Positions 8,850 to 16,531 of a stretch of DNA of 64,000 bases are shown piece by piece; the stretch's first letter is position 1, and the number at the start of each line of letters is the position of its first letter. A model generated the notes under the pieces. It was not told the origin of the DNA and made no database searches. It worked only from the letters and a program-made list of their open reading frames with translations. Location of the stretch: contig NZ_JBFRBB010000003.1 in assembly GCF_040932035.1 (NCBI RefSeq), forward strand, positions 372,001-436,000. Reading direction: 5' to 3'. The translations under genes were made by a program, and so were the position numbers. The stretch comes from Hoeflea_A sp040932035. Lineage in GTDB: Bacteria; Pseudomonadota; Alphaproteobacteria; Rhizobiales; Rhizobiaceae.

Positions 8850-9000
8850 CTCGCCGTCGAGAGGAAATGGCACTGAGTATCATCGAAGGCGGCTTCGTTT
8901 GCGGCTCTGTGCGTCACTAGCAATTTCACCACGTCTGCATATCCATTCATCGTAGCCCCGTGGAAGGGCGAAGCTGAACTAACAGCCTCCGTCAGATCGG
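8850..9000 (-). pseudogene. Ankyrin-repeat-like relic
   Basis: On the minus strand one repeat of the ankyrin type is readable: PFHGATMNGYADVVKLLVTHRA. It matches the consensus for one repeat (A...NGH.DVVKLLL..GA), followed by a partial second repeat. The rest of the frame is not ankyrin-like and has no credible start. It is read as the remains of a longer gene in the decayed boundary zone. The call rests on a single repeat, so confidence is low. Confidence 0.35.
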
Positions 9001-9025
9001 TATGGCGAGCGAGTGTCGGTCTCGG

Positions 9026-9053
9026 TGGTTGCGGGCCCGCGATTTGAACCTGC
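9026..9053 (-). other. tRNA 3'-end-like fragment
   Basis: Read on the minus strand, these 28 bases begin with GCAGGTTCAAATC (a T-arm with the TTCAAAT loop) and end with CCCGCAACCA, like a tRNA acceptor end with CCA. The five bases between them do not pair with the T-stem, and no anticodon or D arm is found upstream, so this is not a functional tRNA. Fragments of this kind are typical left-overs of integration into tRNA genes. The match is short and could be chance. Confidence 0.3.
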
Positions 9054-9136
9054 CTGGCAAGGCGGGCGGGTTTTTTGTGTGATTTTTTAGACGTAATTGT
9101 GAAAATATTGGATGAAAGCAAGTTAGACCGGCGGCA

Positions 9137-9183
9137 CCTCAAACACGAAAATCGCAGTGTTTTCAGTCGGGGGTTTTAGGCAG
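9137..9183. repeat. 47-bp imperfect direct repeat, left copy
   Basis: This segment matches 53073-53119 in the same orientation at 39 of 47 positions without gaps. The longest identical runs are CCTCAAACAC and TTTTCAGTC. The two copies flank the roughly 44-kb block holding both hydrogenases and the monooxygenase cluster. On the minus strand both copies read as LKPxTENxAxFVFE, and half of the differences fall at third codon positions, so the repeat may be two relics of one gene family rather than attachment sites. Confidence 0.6.
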
Positions 9184-9398
9184 CCGGGGCTGGGTGCATG
9201 CGGACTGTGCTTAATAAGACAAAACTACCTCCGTGGCGGTGTATTTTAGATCTCGTCGTCGGCAGGCCGCGAGTTCGCTGAACTGATGGAAACTGCCTTT
9301 CCATTTCGATCATTATCTTTTCAGAACAACTGCGGGTCCACTCTCCCCCGAATCCGGCAATTCCGGATAACCGGCTGAATTGGTTGAACCAACCGAGA

Positions 9399-9415
9399 TT
9401 GGCACGGCGATTGCT
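9399..9415 (+). promoter_or_regulatory. Sigma-54 (-24/-12) promoter of hupSLEC
   Basis: TTGGCACGGCGATTGCT matches the sigma-54 consensus YTGGCACGnnnnTTGCW: GG at 9401-9402 and GC at 9413-9414, exactly ten bases apart. It lies about 65 bases upstream of the hupS start codon, placing transcription initiation near 9426. HoxA/HupR-type activators drive hup structural genes from such promoters, and hoxA is encoded in this window. The position also shows that in-frame start codons before 9426 cannot be used. Confidence 0.9.
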
Positions 9416-9479
9416 TATTCCATTGCTGACGGGCGGATTGATTTGGTCCGCAATTGGCAAATTGGAGGAGACGCCAGGC

Positions 9480-10559
9480 ATGATCGAAACCTTCTACGAG
9501 GTTATGCGCCGGCAGGGAATAACCCGGCGCAGTTTCCTGAAATTCTGCAGTTTGACGGCGGCTTCGCTTGGTCTCGGACCCAGTTTCGCGCCGCAGATTG
9601 CCCATGCGATGGAAAACAAACCGCGCCTGCCGGTGCTGTGGCTGCATGGCCTCGAATGCACCTGCTGTTCGGAGAGTTTCATCCGCTCGGCGCATCCTTT
9701 GGCCAAAGACGTCATATTATCGATGATCTCGCTCGACTATGACGACACGATCATGGCCGCCGCCGGTCACCAGGCCGAGGCAATCATCGACGAGACCATC
9801 GAAAAATATGACGGCCAGTACATACTGGCATGCGAAGGCAACCCGCCGCTGAACCAGGAGGGCATGTCCTGCATTATTGCCGGCCGGCCTTACCTTGAAC
9901 AACTCACCCACGCGGCCAAGCACGCCAAGGCGATCATCTCGTGGGGGTCGTGCGCATCCTGGGGCTGCGTGCAGGCGGCGCGGCCGAACCCGACCAGGGC
10001 CGTCCCCATTCACAAGGCGCCCGGCATTCCGAACGACACACCGATTATCAAGGTGCCCGGATGTCCGCCCATCGCGGAGGTGATGACGGCTGTGATCTCC
10101 TATATCGTCACGTTCGACCGCTTCCCCGAACTGGACCGTCAGGGGCGGCCGAAAATGTTCTACTCGCAACGCATTCACGACAAGTGCTACCGCCGGCCCC
10201 ATTTCGACGCCGGTCAGTTTGTTGAATCCTTCGACGACGAGGGCGCGCGCAAGGGCTATTGCCTCTACAAGGTCGGTTGCAAGGGCCCGACCACATACAA
10301 TGCCTGTTCCACCGTTCGCTGGAACGGCGGCCTGTCTTTCCCCATCCAGGCGGGTCATCCGTGCATCGGCTGTTCCGAGGACGGTTTCTGGGACAAGGGC
10401 AGCTTCTACGACCGGCTGACGAACATCCAGGGATTTGGCGTGGAGTCTGACGCGGACAAGATCGGTGTGACGGCGGCTGCGGTGGTTGGTGCCGCTGCGG
10501 TCACCCATGCAGCGGTCAGTGCCGTCAAACGCGCACGTCACAAGGGAGATGAAAGCTGA
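9480..10559 (+). CDS. hupS: Membrane-bound [NiFe] uptake hydrogenase small subunit (group 1, O2-tolerant type)
   Basis: A 359-residue iron-sulfur subunit that carries electrons from the NiFe site to the membrane cytochrome. The ATG at 9480 follows a GGAGGAG ribosome site and lies downstream of the sigma-54 promoter; the longer open frame from 9384 includes the promoter. Residues 15-43 are a twin-arginine signal (TRRSFLKF then a hydrophobic stretch ending AHA), so the folded dimer is exported by Tat. The proximal-cluster motif ECTCCSES (Cys60, 62, 63) and SCASWGCVQ contain the two additional cysteines of the O2-tolerant [4Fe-3S] enzymes such as E. coli Hyd-1. Medial and distal cluster cysteines are present in the C-terminal half. 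A hydrophobic Ala/Val-rich helix before the basic tail anchors it in the membrane. It overlaps hupL by one base. Confidence 0.96.
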   Translation: MIETFYEVMRRQGITRRSFLKFCSLTAASLGLGPSFAPQIAHAMENKPRLPVLWLHGLECTCCSESFIRSAHPLAKDVILSMISLDYDDTIMAAAGHQAEAIIDETIEKYDGQYILACEGNPPLNQEGMSCIIAGRPYLEQLTHAAKHAKAIISWGSCASWGCVQAARPNPTRAVPIHKAPGIPNDTPIIKVPGCPPIAEVMTAVISYIVTFDRFPELDRQGRPKMFYSQRIHDKCYRRPHFDAGQFVESFDDEGARKGYCLYKVGCKGPTTYNACSTVRWNGGLSFPIQAGHPCIGCSEDGFWDKGSFYDRLTNIQGFGVESDADKIGVTAAAVVGAAAVTHAAVSAVKRARHKGDES

Positions 10560-12358
10560 TGACGACACTTCGTACACCAAACGGTTTTGATCTCGACACG
10601 TCCGGCCAGCGCGTGGTCGTCGATCCGGTCACCCGGATCGAGGGACACATGCGCTGCGAAGTGAATATCGATGACAACAACATCATTCGCAATGCGGTCT
10701 CCACCGGCACCATGTGGCGCGGGCTCGAGGTAATTCTGAAGGGGCGCGATCCGCGCGATGCCTGGGCCTTTACGCAGCGCATCTGCGGCGTATGCACCGG
10801 CACCCACGCGTTGACCTCTGTACGGGCGGTCGAAGATGCGCTCGGCATTGACATTCCGGAAAACGCCAACTCGATCCGCAACATCATGCAGCTGTCGCTG
10901 CAGGTCCATGATCACCTGGTGCATTTTTATCATCTGCACGCGCTCGACTGGGTCAATCCCGTCAACGCACTGAAGGCGGATCCCAGGGCAACCTCGGAAC
11001 TTCAGCAGAAGGTATCGCCGAAACACCCGAACTCATCGCCCGGATATTTCCGCGACATTCAGAACCGGCTGAAGAAGTTCATTGAATCCGGGCAGCTCGG
11101 CCCGTTCAAGAACGGTTACTGGACCAATCCGGCCTATATCCTGCCGCCCGAAGCCGATCTCATGGCGGTAACGCACTATCTCGAGGCGCTGGATTTTCAA
11201 ACGGAGATCATGACGGTACGCACGATCTTCGGCGGCAAGGACACCCATCCCAACTGGCTGGTCGGCGGGGTTCCGTGCGCCATCAACATGGATGGCGACC
11301 TGTCCGCCGGTGCACCGGTGAACATGGAGCGCCTGAACTATGTCAAACAGATTACCAACCGGTCGATCGAGTTTGTCGAAAATGTCCTGATCCCGGATAT
11401 CCTGGCCGTGGGCAGCTTTTACAAGGGCTGGCTCTATGGCGGCGGGATTTCGAACCAGAGCGTGCTGGCCTATGGCGACATTCCGGACAGGGCGAATGAT
11501 TATTCGCCGGAAAATCTGATGATGCCTTCAGGCGCCATTATCAACGGCAAGCTGGAGGAAGTGCATCCGGTGGATCTGCGCGATCCGGAGCAGATCCAGG
11601 AATTCGTGCCGCACTCCTGGTACAAATATCCCGACGAGGCGAAGGGCCTGCATCCCTGGGACGGTATCACCGAACCGAACTATGCGCTGGGTCCCGACGC
11701 CAAGGGCAGTTCCACCAATATTGTCGAGATCGACGAAAAGGCGAAATACTCCTGGATCAAGGCGCCGCGCTGGCGCGGACATGCCATGGAGGTCGGGCCT
11801 CTGGCCCGATATGTAATCGGCTATGTGCAAGGCCATGAGGAGATCCGCGAGCAGGTCGATTTCACGCTCAAGACACTCGATGTGCCGCTGCCCGCCCTGT
11901 TCTCGACGCTCGGACGCACCGCTGCGCGGGCACTCGAATGTCAGTGGGCGGCGCGCAAGCAGGCCTATTTCGTCGACAAGCTGATCGCCAATATCAAGGC
12001 CGGCGACACATCAACGGCCAATGTCACAAGGTTCGATCCGAAAACCTGGCCAAGCGAGGTCAAGGGTGTCGGCTTCACCGAGGCACCGCGCGGTGCGCTG
12101 GCCCACTGGGTGCGCATCAAGGACACCAAGATCGACAACTACCAGTGCGTCGTTCCGACGACCTGGAACGGCAGCCCGCGCGACAGTCAAGGCAATATCG
12201 GCGCGTTTGAAGCCTCGCTCATGAACACGAAGGTGGAACGCCCGGAGGAGCCCGTTGAAATCCTGCGCACGCTGCACAGCTTCGATCCCTGCCTTGCCTG
12301 TTCGACCCATGTGATGGGGCCGGACGGCGAGGAAATGGCCGATGTCAAAGTTCGCTGA
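10559..12358 (+). CDS. hupL: Membrane-bound [NiFe] uptake hydrogenase large subunit
   Basis: A 599-residue catalytic subunit that splits H2 at the NiFe(CN)2CO centre. Both nickel-binding motifs are intact: RICGVC (Cys76 and Cys79) and DPCLACSTH (Cys578, Cys581, His584). The chain continues 15 residues beyond His584; this C-terminal peptide is removed by the HupD endopeptidase after nickel insertion. The start overlaps the hupS stop by one base, as usual for these pairs. The length is normal for group 1 enzymes. The subunit is made in the cytoplasm, matured by the hup/hyp genes downstream and exported with HupS. Confidence 0.97.
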   Translation: MTTLRTPNGFDLDTSGQRVVVDPVTRIEGHMRCEVNIDDNNIIRNAVSTGTMWRGLEVILKGRDPRDAWAFTQRICGVCTGTHALTSVRAVEDALGIDIPENANSIRNIMQLSLQVHDHLVHFYHLHALDWVNPVNALKADPRATSELQQKVSPKHPNSSPGYFRDIQNRLKKFIESGQLGPFKNGYWTNPAYILPPEADLMAVTHYLEALDFQTEIMTVRTIFGGKDTHPNWLVGGVPCAINMDGDLSAGAPVNMERLNYVKQITNRSIEFVENVLIPDILAVGSFYKGWLYGGGISNQSVLAYGDIPDRANDYSPENLMMPSGAIINGKLEEVHPVDLRDPEQIQEFVPHSWYKYPDEAKGLHPWDGITEPNYALGPDAKGSSTNIVEIDEKAKYSWIKAPRWRGHAMEVGPLARYVIGYVQGHEEIREQVDFTLKTLDVPLPALFSTLGRTAARALECQWAARKQAYFVDKLIANIKAGDTSTANVTRFDPKTWPSEVKGVGFTEAPRGALAHWVRIKDTKIDNYQCVVPTTWNGSPRDSQGNIGAFEASLMNTKVERPEEPVEILRTLHSFDPCLACSTHVMGPDGEEMADVKVR

Positions 12359-12370
12359 GGAGGATTTTCT

Positions 12371-12937
12371 ATGACTGGTTTCTGTAAAACTGCCCTGGTC
12401 GCAGTCGCATTGGTCTTCGCAACCGTGGCGCAGGCGCATGACGGTCACGGGCTGAACGCTTTCCACGGCGGCTTCGTGCATCCCTTTATCGGCCTTGACC
12501 ATCTGCTTGCCATGCTGGCTGTTGGCCTTTGGGCTTCCACACGGCCATCCAGCGCAGCCTGGCAAGCGCCGCTCGTATTCGTTGTTATGCTCGCGGCAGG
12601 CAGTATTCTGACAGCGGGTGGACTGACCTTGCCGCTCGTTGAGCCCGTCATCTTGTTGTCCCTGATGACGCTCGGCCTGATGATGGCCGCTGCCCGCCGC
12701 ATCCCGGCACGGCTCGGAAACCCAATCATCGGTGCTTTCGCGTTGTTTCACGGCGCTGCCCATGGTTCCGAAGCAGCGGGTGCCGTGCCGCAGGCCCTGG
12801 CCGGTCTGCTGGCAGCGAGTGCCGTGCTTCACCTTGCCGGCGGCTGTGGCGGCCGGTTCCTGTCAAAAACCGCATACGGATATGCCGGATCGGGTCTTGC
12901 CATTGCCGCTGCCGGGCTCGCCCTGGCGGTAGGTTAG
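12371..12937 (+). CDS. hupE: HupE/UreJ-family nickel permease
   Basis: A 188-residue membrane protein with a cleavable N-terminal signal (ends AQAHDGHG) and about six hydrophobic spans. The HupE/UreJ hallmark is the histidine/aspartate-rich start HDGHGLNAFHGGFVHPFIGLDHLLAML. A second conserved segment, FALFHGAAHGSE, lies near residue 120. Family members move nickel into the cytoplasm for hydrogenase or urease. Its place directly after hupL, with an AGGAGG ribosome site 12 bases from the stop, fits a dedicated nickel supply. No separate nickel transporter gene is seen in the window. Confidence 0.93.
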   Translation: MTGFCKTALVAVALVFATVAQAHDGHGLNAFHGGFVHPFIGLDHLLAMLAVGLWASTRPSSAAWQAPLVFVVMLAAGSILTAGGLTLPLVEPVILLSLMTLGLMMAAARRIPARLGNPIIGAFALFHGAAHGSEAAGAVPQALAGLLAASAVLHLAGGCGGRFLSKTAYGYAGSGLAIAAAGLALAVG

Positions 12938-12946
12938 GAGGCAATC

Positions 12947-13651
12947 ATGAGTACGACAGCCAATCACAAGGAAGAGGCGGTTTATGTCTATGAGGCGCCG
13001 TTGCGCCTGTGGCACTGGGTCAATGCAATCTCGATCCTGGTTCTGTGCGTCACCGGCTATCTGATCGGCTCTCCTCCCAAGTCCATTGGCGGCGAAGCCT
13101 ATTTCAGTTTCCAGTTCGGCTGGATACGCTATCTGCACTTTGCAGCGGGATACGTGTTTGCCATCGGTTTCGTCTTTCGCGTTTACTGGGCGTTCGTCGG
13201 CAACAAGCACGCACGACAGATTTTCCTGCCGCCCCTGTGGCAGGCCAGCTTCTGGAGGGAATTGGCCCATGAGATCAAATGGTATGCCATGATCGCCAAC
13301 CAGCCGATGAAGTATTCGGGCCACAATCCGCTTGCCAACCTGGTCATGCATTTCGTGTTTGTGTGGGGCGCGGTCTTCATGACCGTCACCGGGTTTGCAC
13401 TTTACGGCGAGGGGACCGGCATGGGTTCCTGGCAATACGCCTGGTTCTCGAGCTGGGTCATTCCCCTCTTCGGGCAAAGCCAGGACGTGCACACATGGCA
13501 TCATCTCGGGCTGTGGGTGATGGTCTGCTTCGTCATCATCCATGTCTATGCCGCCATTCGCGAGGACATCATGTCCCGCCAGTCCATCATGTCGTCGATG
13601 TTTTCGGGTTGGCGGACATTTCGCGACGATGGCAAGCTTGCCGACGAGTAA
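12947..13651 (+). CDS. hupC: Ni/Fe-hydrogenase b-type cytochrome subunit
   Basis: A 234-residue four-helix di-heme cytochrome b that passes electrons from HupS to the quinone pool and anchors the enzyme on the periplasmic face. Candidate heme ligands are visible in the expected places: RLWHWVNA in helix 1, RYLHFAAGY in helix 2 and the HTWHHLGLW ... IIHVYAAIRED pair in the last helix. The length and termini match the HupC/HyaC family. It closes the structural operon, followed after 31 bases by a strong terminator. Confidence 0.95.
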   Translation: MSTTANHKEEAVYVYEAPLRLWHWVNAISILVLCVTGYLIGSPPKSIGGEAYFSFQFGWIRYLHFAAGYVFAIGFVFRVYWAFVGNKHARQIFLPPLWQASFWRELAHEIKWYAMIANQPMKYSGHNPLANLVMHFVFVWGAVFMTVTGFALYGEGTGMGSWQYAWFSSWVIPLFGQSQDVHTWHHLGLWVMVCFVIIHVYAAIREDIMSRQSIMSSMFSGWRTFRDDGKLADE

Positions 13652-13682
13652 CACGGCACACTCCGTCGCATATCGCGCCTCT

Positions 13683-13713
13683 GAAACGGGACCGTTCGGT
13701 CCCGTTTCTTTTT
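13683..13713 (+). terminator. Rho-independent terminator after hupC
   Basis: A perfect 11-bp stem (GAAACGGGACC at 13683-13693 and its complement at 13698-13708) with a GTTC loop, followed by five T. It separates the hupSLEC transcript from the hupD transcript, which has its own sigma-54 promoter. Confidence 0.92.
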
Positions 13714-13885
13714 GGAAGTCTGCATTCCATGCGGTGCGATGCCGCTAAAAGGCTGGAGTGACGAAGAATATTTAACTGGAAAGAATTCTTCCAAAACAAA
13801 ACAATTTTGGTAAGTTACCATCCGAAACGTGACAATGCTGATCGCAAAAATGCAATAAAATCAAAAGTTTGCCTGTCATCGAAAA

Positions 13886-13902
13886 CTGGCACGACGCTTG
13901 CA
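13886..13902 (+). promoter_or_regulatory. Sigma-54 (-24/-12) promoter of the hupD operon
   Basis: CTGGCACGACGCTTGCA is a perfect match to YTGGCACGnnnnTTGCW, with GG and GC ten bases apart. It lies 59 bases before the hupD ATG and 170 bases after the hupC terminator. It is probably activated by HoxA, making assembly genes respond to H2 together with the structural genes. Confidence 0.92.
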
Positions 13903-13960
13903 GAATTGGTGATACCCGGTCGCATTCAGGATCGGGTGGGTGTGACGGGAGGAGAACGCC

Positions 13961-14647
13961 ATGGCCGATGGGCCGCTTTCTGTGCTTGTGCTCGGTATCG
14001 GCAACCTGTTGTGGGCCGACGAGGGTTTTGGCGTGCGTGCCGTGGAGGCGTTTCATCGCCTTTACGAGTTTCCGCCAAATGTGCGGGTCATGGACGGCGG
14101 CACGCAAGGCATCTACCTCGTGCAGCACATCCGCAAAGCCGATATTCTCATTGTATTCGACGCCGTCGATTACGGCCTGCCGCCCGGAACCATCAAAATC
14201 GTCGAGGGTGATGAAGTTCCGCAATTCCTTGGCATTAAGAAGATCTCCCTGCACCAGACCGGATTCCAGGAGGTGCTCGCCATGGCGCAAATGCTGGGCG
14301 ACTACCCGAGCCACCTGCTGCTGATCGGCGTCCAGCCGGAAGAGTTGGAAGATTACGGTGGCAGCCTGCGGCCGGTCGTCAGGAAGAAGATCCTGCCGGC
14401 CACCGAAACGGTGATCGCCTATCTCGAAAAGCACGGAGTTCCGGTTCACCGCCGCTGCGATGCGCTGTCGGAAACCGATACGATCGCGTCCGGAGAAATA
14501 ACCCTGTCGAACTATGAAAACGGCCGGCCCGGTGCCCACTCCGCCTTTCGCCATGGCGATGACCGGGTGGTTTCCAGCGACAGGTGGCAGGGGCCGAAAG
14601 ACTTTGAATTGGAAGTAGAGCGCCTTGTCTACGGAGAGCGCAAGTAA
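13961..14647 (+). CDS. hupD: Hydrogenase large-subunit maturation endopeptidase HupD/HyaD
   Basis: A 228-residue nickel-dependent protease that trims the C-terminal peptide of HupL. The family's nickel ligands are visible: Glu in GIGNLLWADEGFG (about residue 21), Asp in VFDAVDYG (about residue 67) and His in ISLHQTGFQE (about residue 98). The protein is some 30 residues longer than common homologues, because of a polar tail after about residue 190. The ATG follows a GGAGAA ribosome site. It is the first gene of the sigma-54-driven assembly operon and overlaps hupF by one base. Confidence 0.94.
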   Translation: MADGPLSVLVLGIGNLLWADEGFGVRAVEAFHRLYEFPPNVRVMDGGTQGIYLVQHIRKADILIVFDAVDYGLPPGTIKIVEGDEVPQFLGIKKISLHQTGFQEVLAMAQMLGDYPSHLLLIGVQPEELEDYGGSLRPVVRKKILPATETVIAYLEKHGVPVHRRCDALSETDTIASGEITLSNYENGRPGAHSAFRHGDDRVVSSDRWQGPKDFELEVERLVYGERK

Positions 14648-14961
14648 TGTGCATAGGCGTTCCGATGCAGATTATCGAGATACTCCCCAGTTGTGCCCGC
14701 GCCAGGTCCCGCAGCGGCGAACACATCGTCGACACGGCACTTGTCGCCGGTATCGAACCGGGCTCGTGGGTCATGGTGTTTCTGGATGCCGCCCGCGAGA
14801 TCATATCCGAGGAGGCGGCGGAACAGTCGGCCAATGCCCTGGAAGCGCTGGAAATGGCGATGCAGGGTAAGAGCGGGTTTGATCACCTGTTCGCGGACCT
14901 TGTCGGCCGCGAGCCGCAACTGCCCGATCATCTCAAACCAGCGCCGGAAGAAAACACATGA
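14647..14961 (+). CDS. hupF: HypC-family hydrogenase chaperone HupF
   Basis: A 104-residue HypC paralogue. The N-terminal MCIGVPM with its essential Cys2 is intact; in this family Cys2 binds the iron centre and the large-subunit precursor. It is longer than the separate HypC (84 residues at 19401), owing to a C-terminal extension, as in other HupF proteins. HupF is known to protect HupL in the presence of O2. The start overlaps the hupD stop. Confidence 0.92.
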   Translation: MCIGVPMQIIEILPSCARARSRSGEHIVDTALVAGIEPGSWVMVFLDAAREIISEEAAEQSANALEALEMAMQGKSGFDHLFADLVGREPQLPDHLKPAPEENT

Positions 14962-15413
14962 ACCCGAAGGAGACGCCCATGTTCTCGGCTTTGCTGCAAT
15001 CAACTATCGAGCGCCACGGATTTGATACCGTCGATGCGGCTGGTCTGGATGTTTATGCGCAAGCGCGCGAGCATGTGGTGCTGTTCTTTCCCGGCGATGC
15101 CGTCCGGTTGGCGGAAAGCGATGATGTGGCGGTTGTCCTGCCCGAGTTGATCAAGGTCTTCGGCGATCGTATCACGCCGGCCGTGGTGCCGCGCGACAGC
15201 GAGCGCGAGCTTCAGAGACGCTACCGTTTCAACGCATTTCCGGCACTGGTGTTCCTTCGAAACGGACAATATCTCGGTGTGCTTCAGCGCATTCTTGACT
15301 GGGGCGATTATCTGGAGCAGATCCCGGAAATCCTTTCACGCGAGGTGAGCGATCCGCCGCCCTTCGCCTTCCCCGAACATTGCGTCGCGTCGGCGCCCGG
15401 GCTCCAGCAGTAA
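14958..15413 (+). CDS. hupG: Hydrogenase small-subunit chaperone HupG/HyaE, thioredoxin-like
   Basis: A 151-residue thioredoxin-fold protein without a CxxC motif, matching the HyaE/HupG family (VVLFFPGDAVRLAESDDVAVVLPEL, then RYRFNAFPALVFLRNGQYLGVLQRILDW). It is thought to bind the twin-arginine signal of HupS and hold the precursor until cluster insertion. An alternative start is the ATG at 14979 (MFSALL), which has a better-placed GAAGGAG site; the 4-base overlap favours 14958. Confidence 0.9.
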   Translation: MNPKETPMFSALLQSTIERHGFDTVDAAGLDVYAQAREHVVLFFPGDAVRLAESDDVAVVLPELIKVFGDRITPAVVPRDSERELQRRYRFNAFPALVFLRNGQYLGVLQRILDWGDYLEQIPEILSREVSDPPPFAFPEHCVASAPGLQQ

Positions 15414-15437
15414 GCGGCCCGACCGGAGGAGACATTG

Positions 15438-16298
15438 ATGAATAATCCGACAGAAAACAATATCATGGACGCGCTCGTTGGCCCCGGCAGCCAACCGGAG
15501 GACGACGACGGCGGCAGGCTCGAATATATGAAAATGCCGGCCGGCATGATGACCTATTCCGCGCCGGACCTGCCGGAGGCGGAAGAGACCAGCGGGCTTG
15601 AAAAAGGCAAAGCCGTTCTCGAGGCCACATTGGACCTGCTGAAGGACTTTTCGGGAGACGATCCCGCCAGCTACGTTGATGTAACCGGTGTGAACGCTGC
15701 AAATCTCAAGCTGATTGATCAGGTGCTCGGAGAGGGGGAAGTGTCCGTCATAGCCGGTGCCAATATCCAGGCGCAGGAATCCGTGCTGGCTGGCGTATGG
15801 CGCATACGCTGCTTCGATGACAACGGTCTCATCGTCGGCGATGCAATTGAGGTGGCGAGCTTTCCCCAAATGGTCATGAGGCAAGCCTTTTCGGACGCGA
15901 AACCGGCGGTCGAGATACCGGACTGTTTCGGGCCGAACATATTCAACGCGCCGCCGCTGCTGCCGGAGATCAATGCGCACATACCGGGCTCGATGAATGG
16001 CGCGCCGGCGCACGTGATCAACCTGTCGCTCCTGCCGCACACGCCGGAAGACCTGGAATTTCTCGACCATATCCTTGGCGATGGCGGCATCAGCATCCTG
16101 TCGCGTGGCTATGGAAACTGCCGCATCAATGCTGCCGGCACGCGCAATGTCTGGTGGGTGCGGTTCTTCAATTCGCAGGAGACGCTGATCCTGAATACAG
16201 TTGAAATCACCACGATCCCGGAGGTCGCATGTGCAGCGCGGGAAGATATTTCCGATTCTGCCGAACGTCTGGACGAAATCCTGGAAATGTACCGATGA
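15438..16298 (+). CDS. hupH: Hydrogenase expression/assembly protein HupH (HyaF family)
   Basis: A 286-residue cytoplasmic protein of the HupH/HyaF family. Conserved blocks include VIAGANIQAQESVLAGVWRIRC, NAPPLLPEINAHIPG and GYGNCRINAAGTRNVWWVRFFN, the last containing the family Cys. HupH is required for HupS maturation in rhizobia; the biochemical step is unsettled. The ATG at 15438 follows a GGAGGAG ribosome site; the TTG one codon before it is not needed. The C-terminus overlaps hupI by 4 bases. Confidence 0.93.
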   Translation: MNNPTENNIMDALVGPGSQPEDDDGGRLEYMKMPAGMMTYSAPDLPEAEETSGLEKGKAVLEATLDLLKDFSGDDPASYVDVTGVNAANLKLIDQVLGEGEVSVIAGANIQAQESVLAGVWRIRCFDDNGLIVGDAIEVASFPQMVMRQAFSDAKPAVEIPDCFGPNIFNAPPLLPEINAHIPGSMNGAPAHVINLSLLPHTPEDLEFLDHILGDGGISILSRGYGNCRINAAGTRNVWWVRFFNSQETLILNTVEITTIPEVACAAREDISDSAERLDEILEMYR

Positions 16299-16531
16299 GC
16301 GAATCCTTCTTTGCAGGCTCCTATGGCGGCGATGCTTCCAAGATCGGAGCGCGGACCCGGCTGGAATGCAAAATCTGCTGGCATGTCTACGATCCGTCGC
16401 AAGGGGACGATTACTGGCAGATACCTGCCGGCACGCCGTTTTCATCACTGCCGGATCACTGGACCTGTCCTGAGTGCGATGCCGCCAAAGAGGGCTTCAT
16501 GATCCTGAGTGGGGATGACGATGACGCGTGA
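16295..16531 (+). CDS. hupI: Rubredoxin HupI
   Basis: A 78-residue rubredoxin. The two iron-binding CxxC pairs are present: CKICWHVYDP and CPECDAA, with the aromatic core residues WHVYDP and WxCPEC. The start codon lies within the hupH stop overlap (ATGA); the upstream in-frame GTG/ATG codons fall inside hupH. HupI supports HupS maturation under aerobic conditions, probably as an electron carrier during cluster assembly. Confidence 0.95.
   Translation: MSESFFAGSYGGDASKIGARTRLECKICWHVYDPSQGDDYWQIPAGTPFSSLPDHWTCPECDAAKEGFMILSGDDDDA

Noticed and set aside
9026..9053. Functional tRNA gene on the minus strand
   Set aside because: Only a T-loop and acceptor-like end are present; the T-stem does not pair and no anticodon or D arm was found. 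Kept only as a fragment.
9049..9076. GC stem followed by six T (CCTGCCTGGCAAGGCGGG then T-run) as a terminator
   Set aside because: The stem has only a few strong pairs and no gene ends immediately upstream, so it is too weak to annotate.
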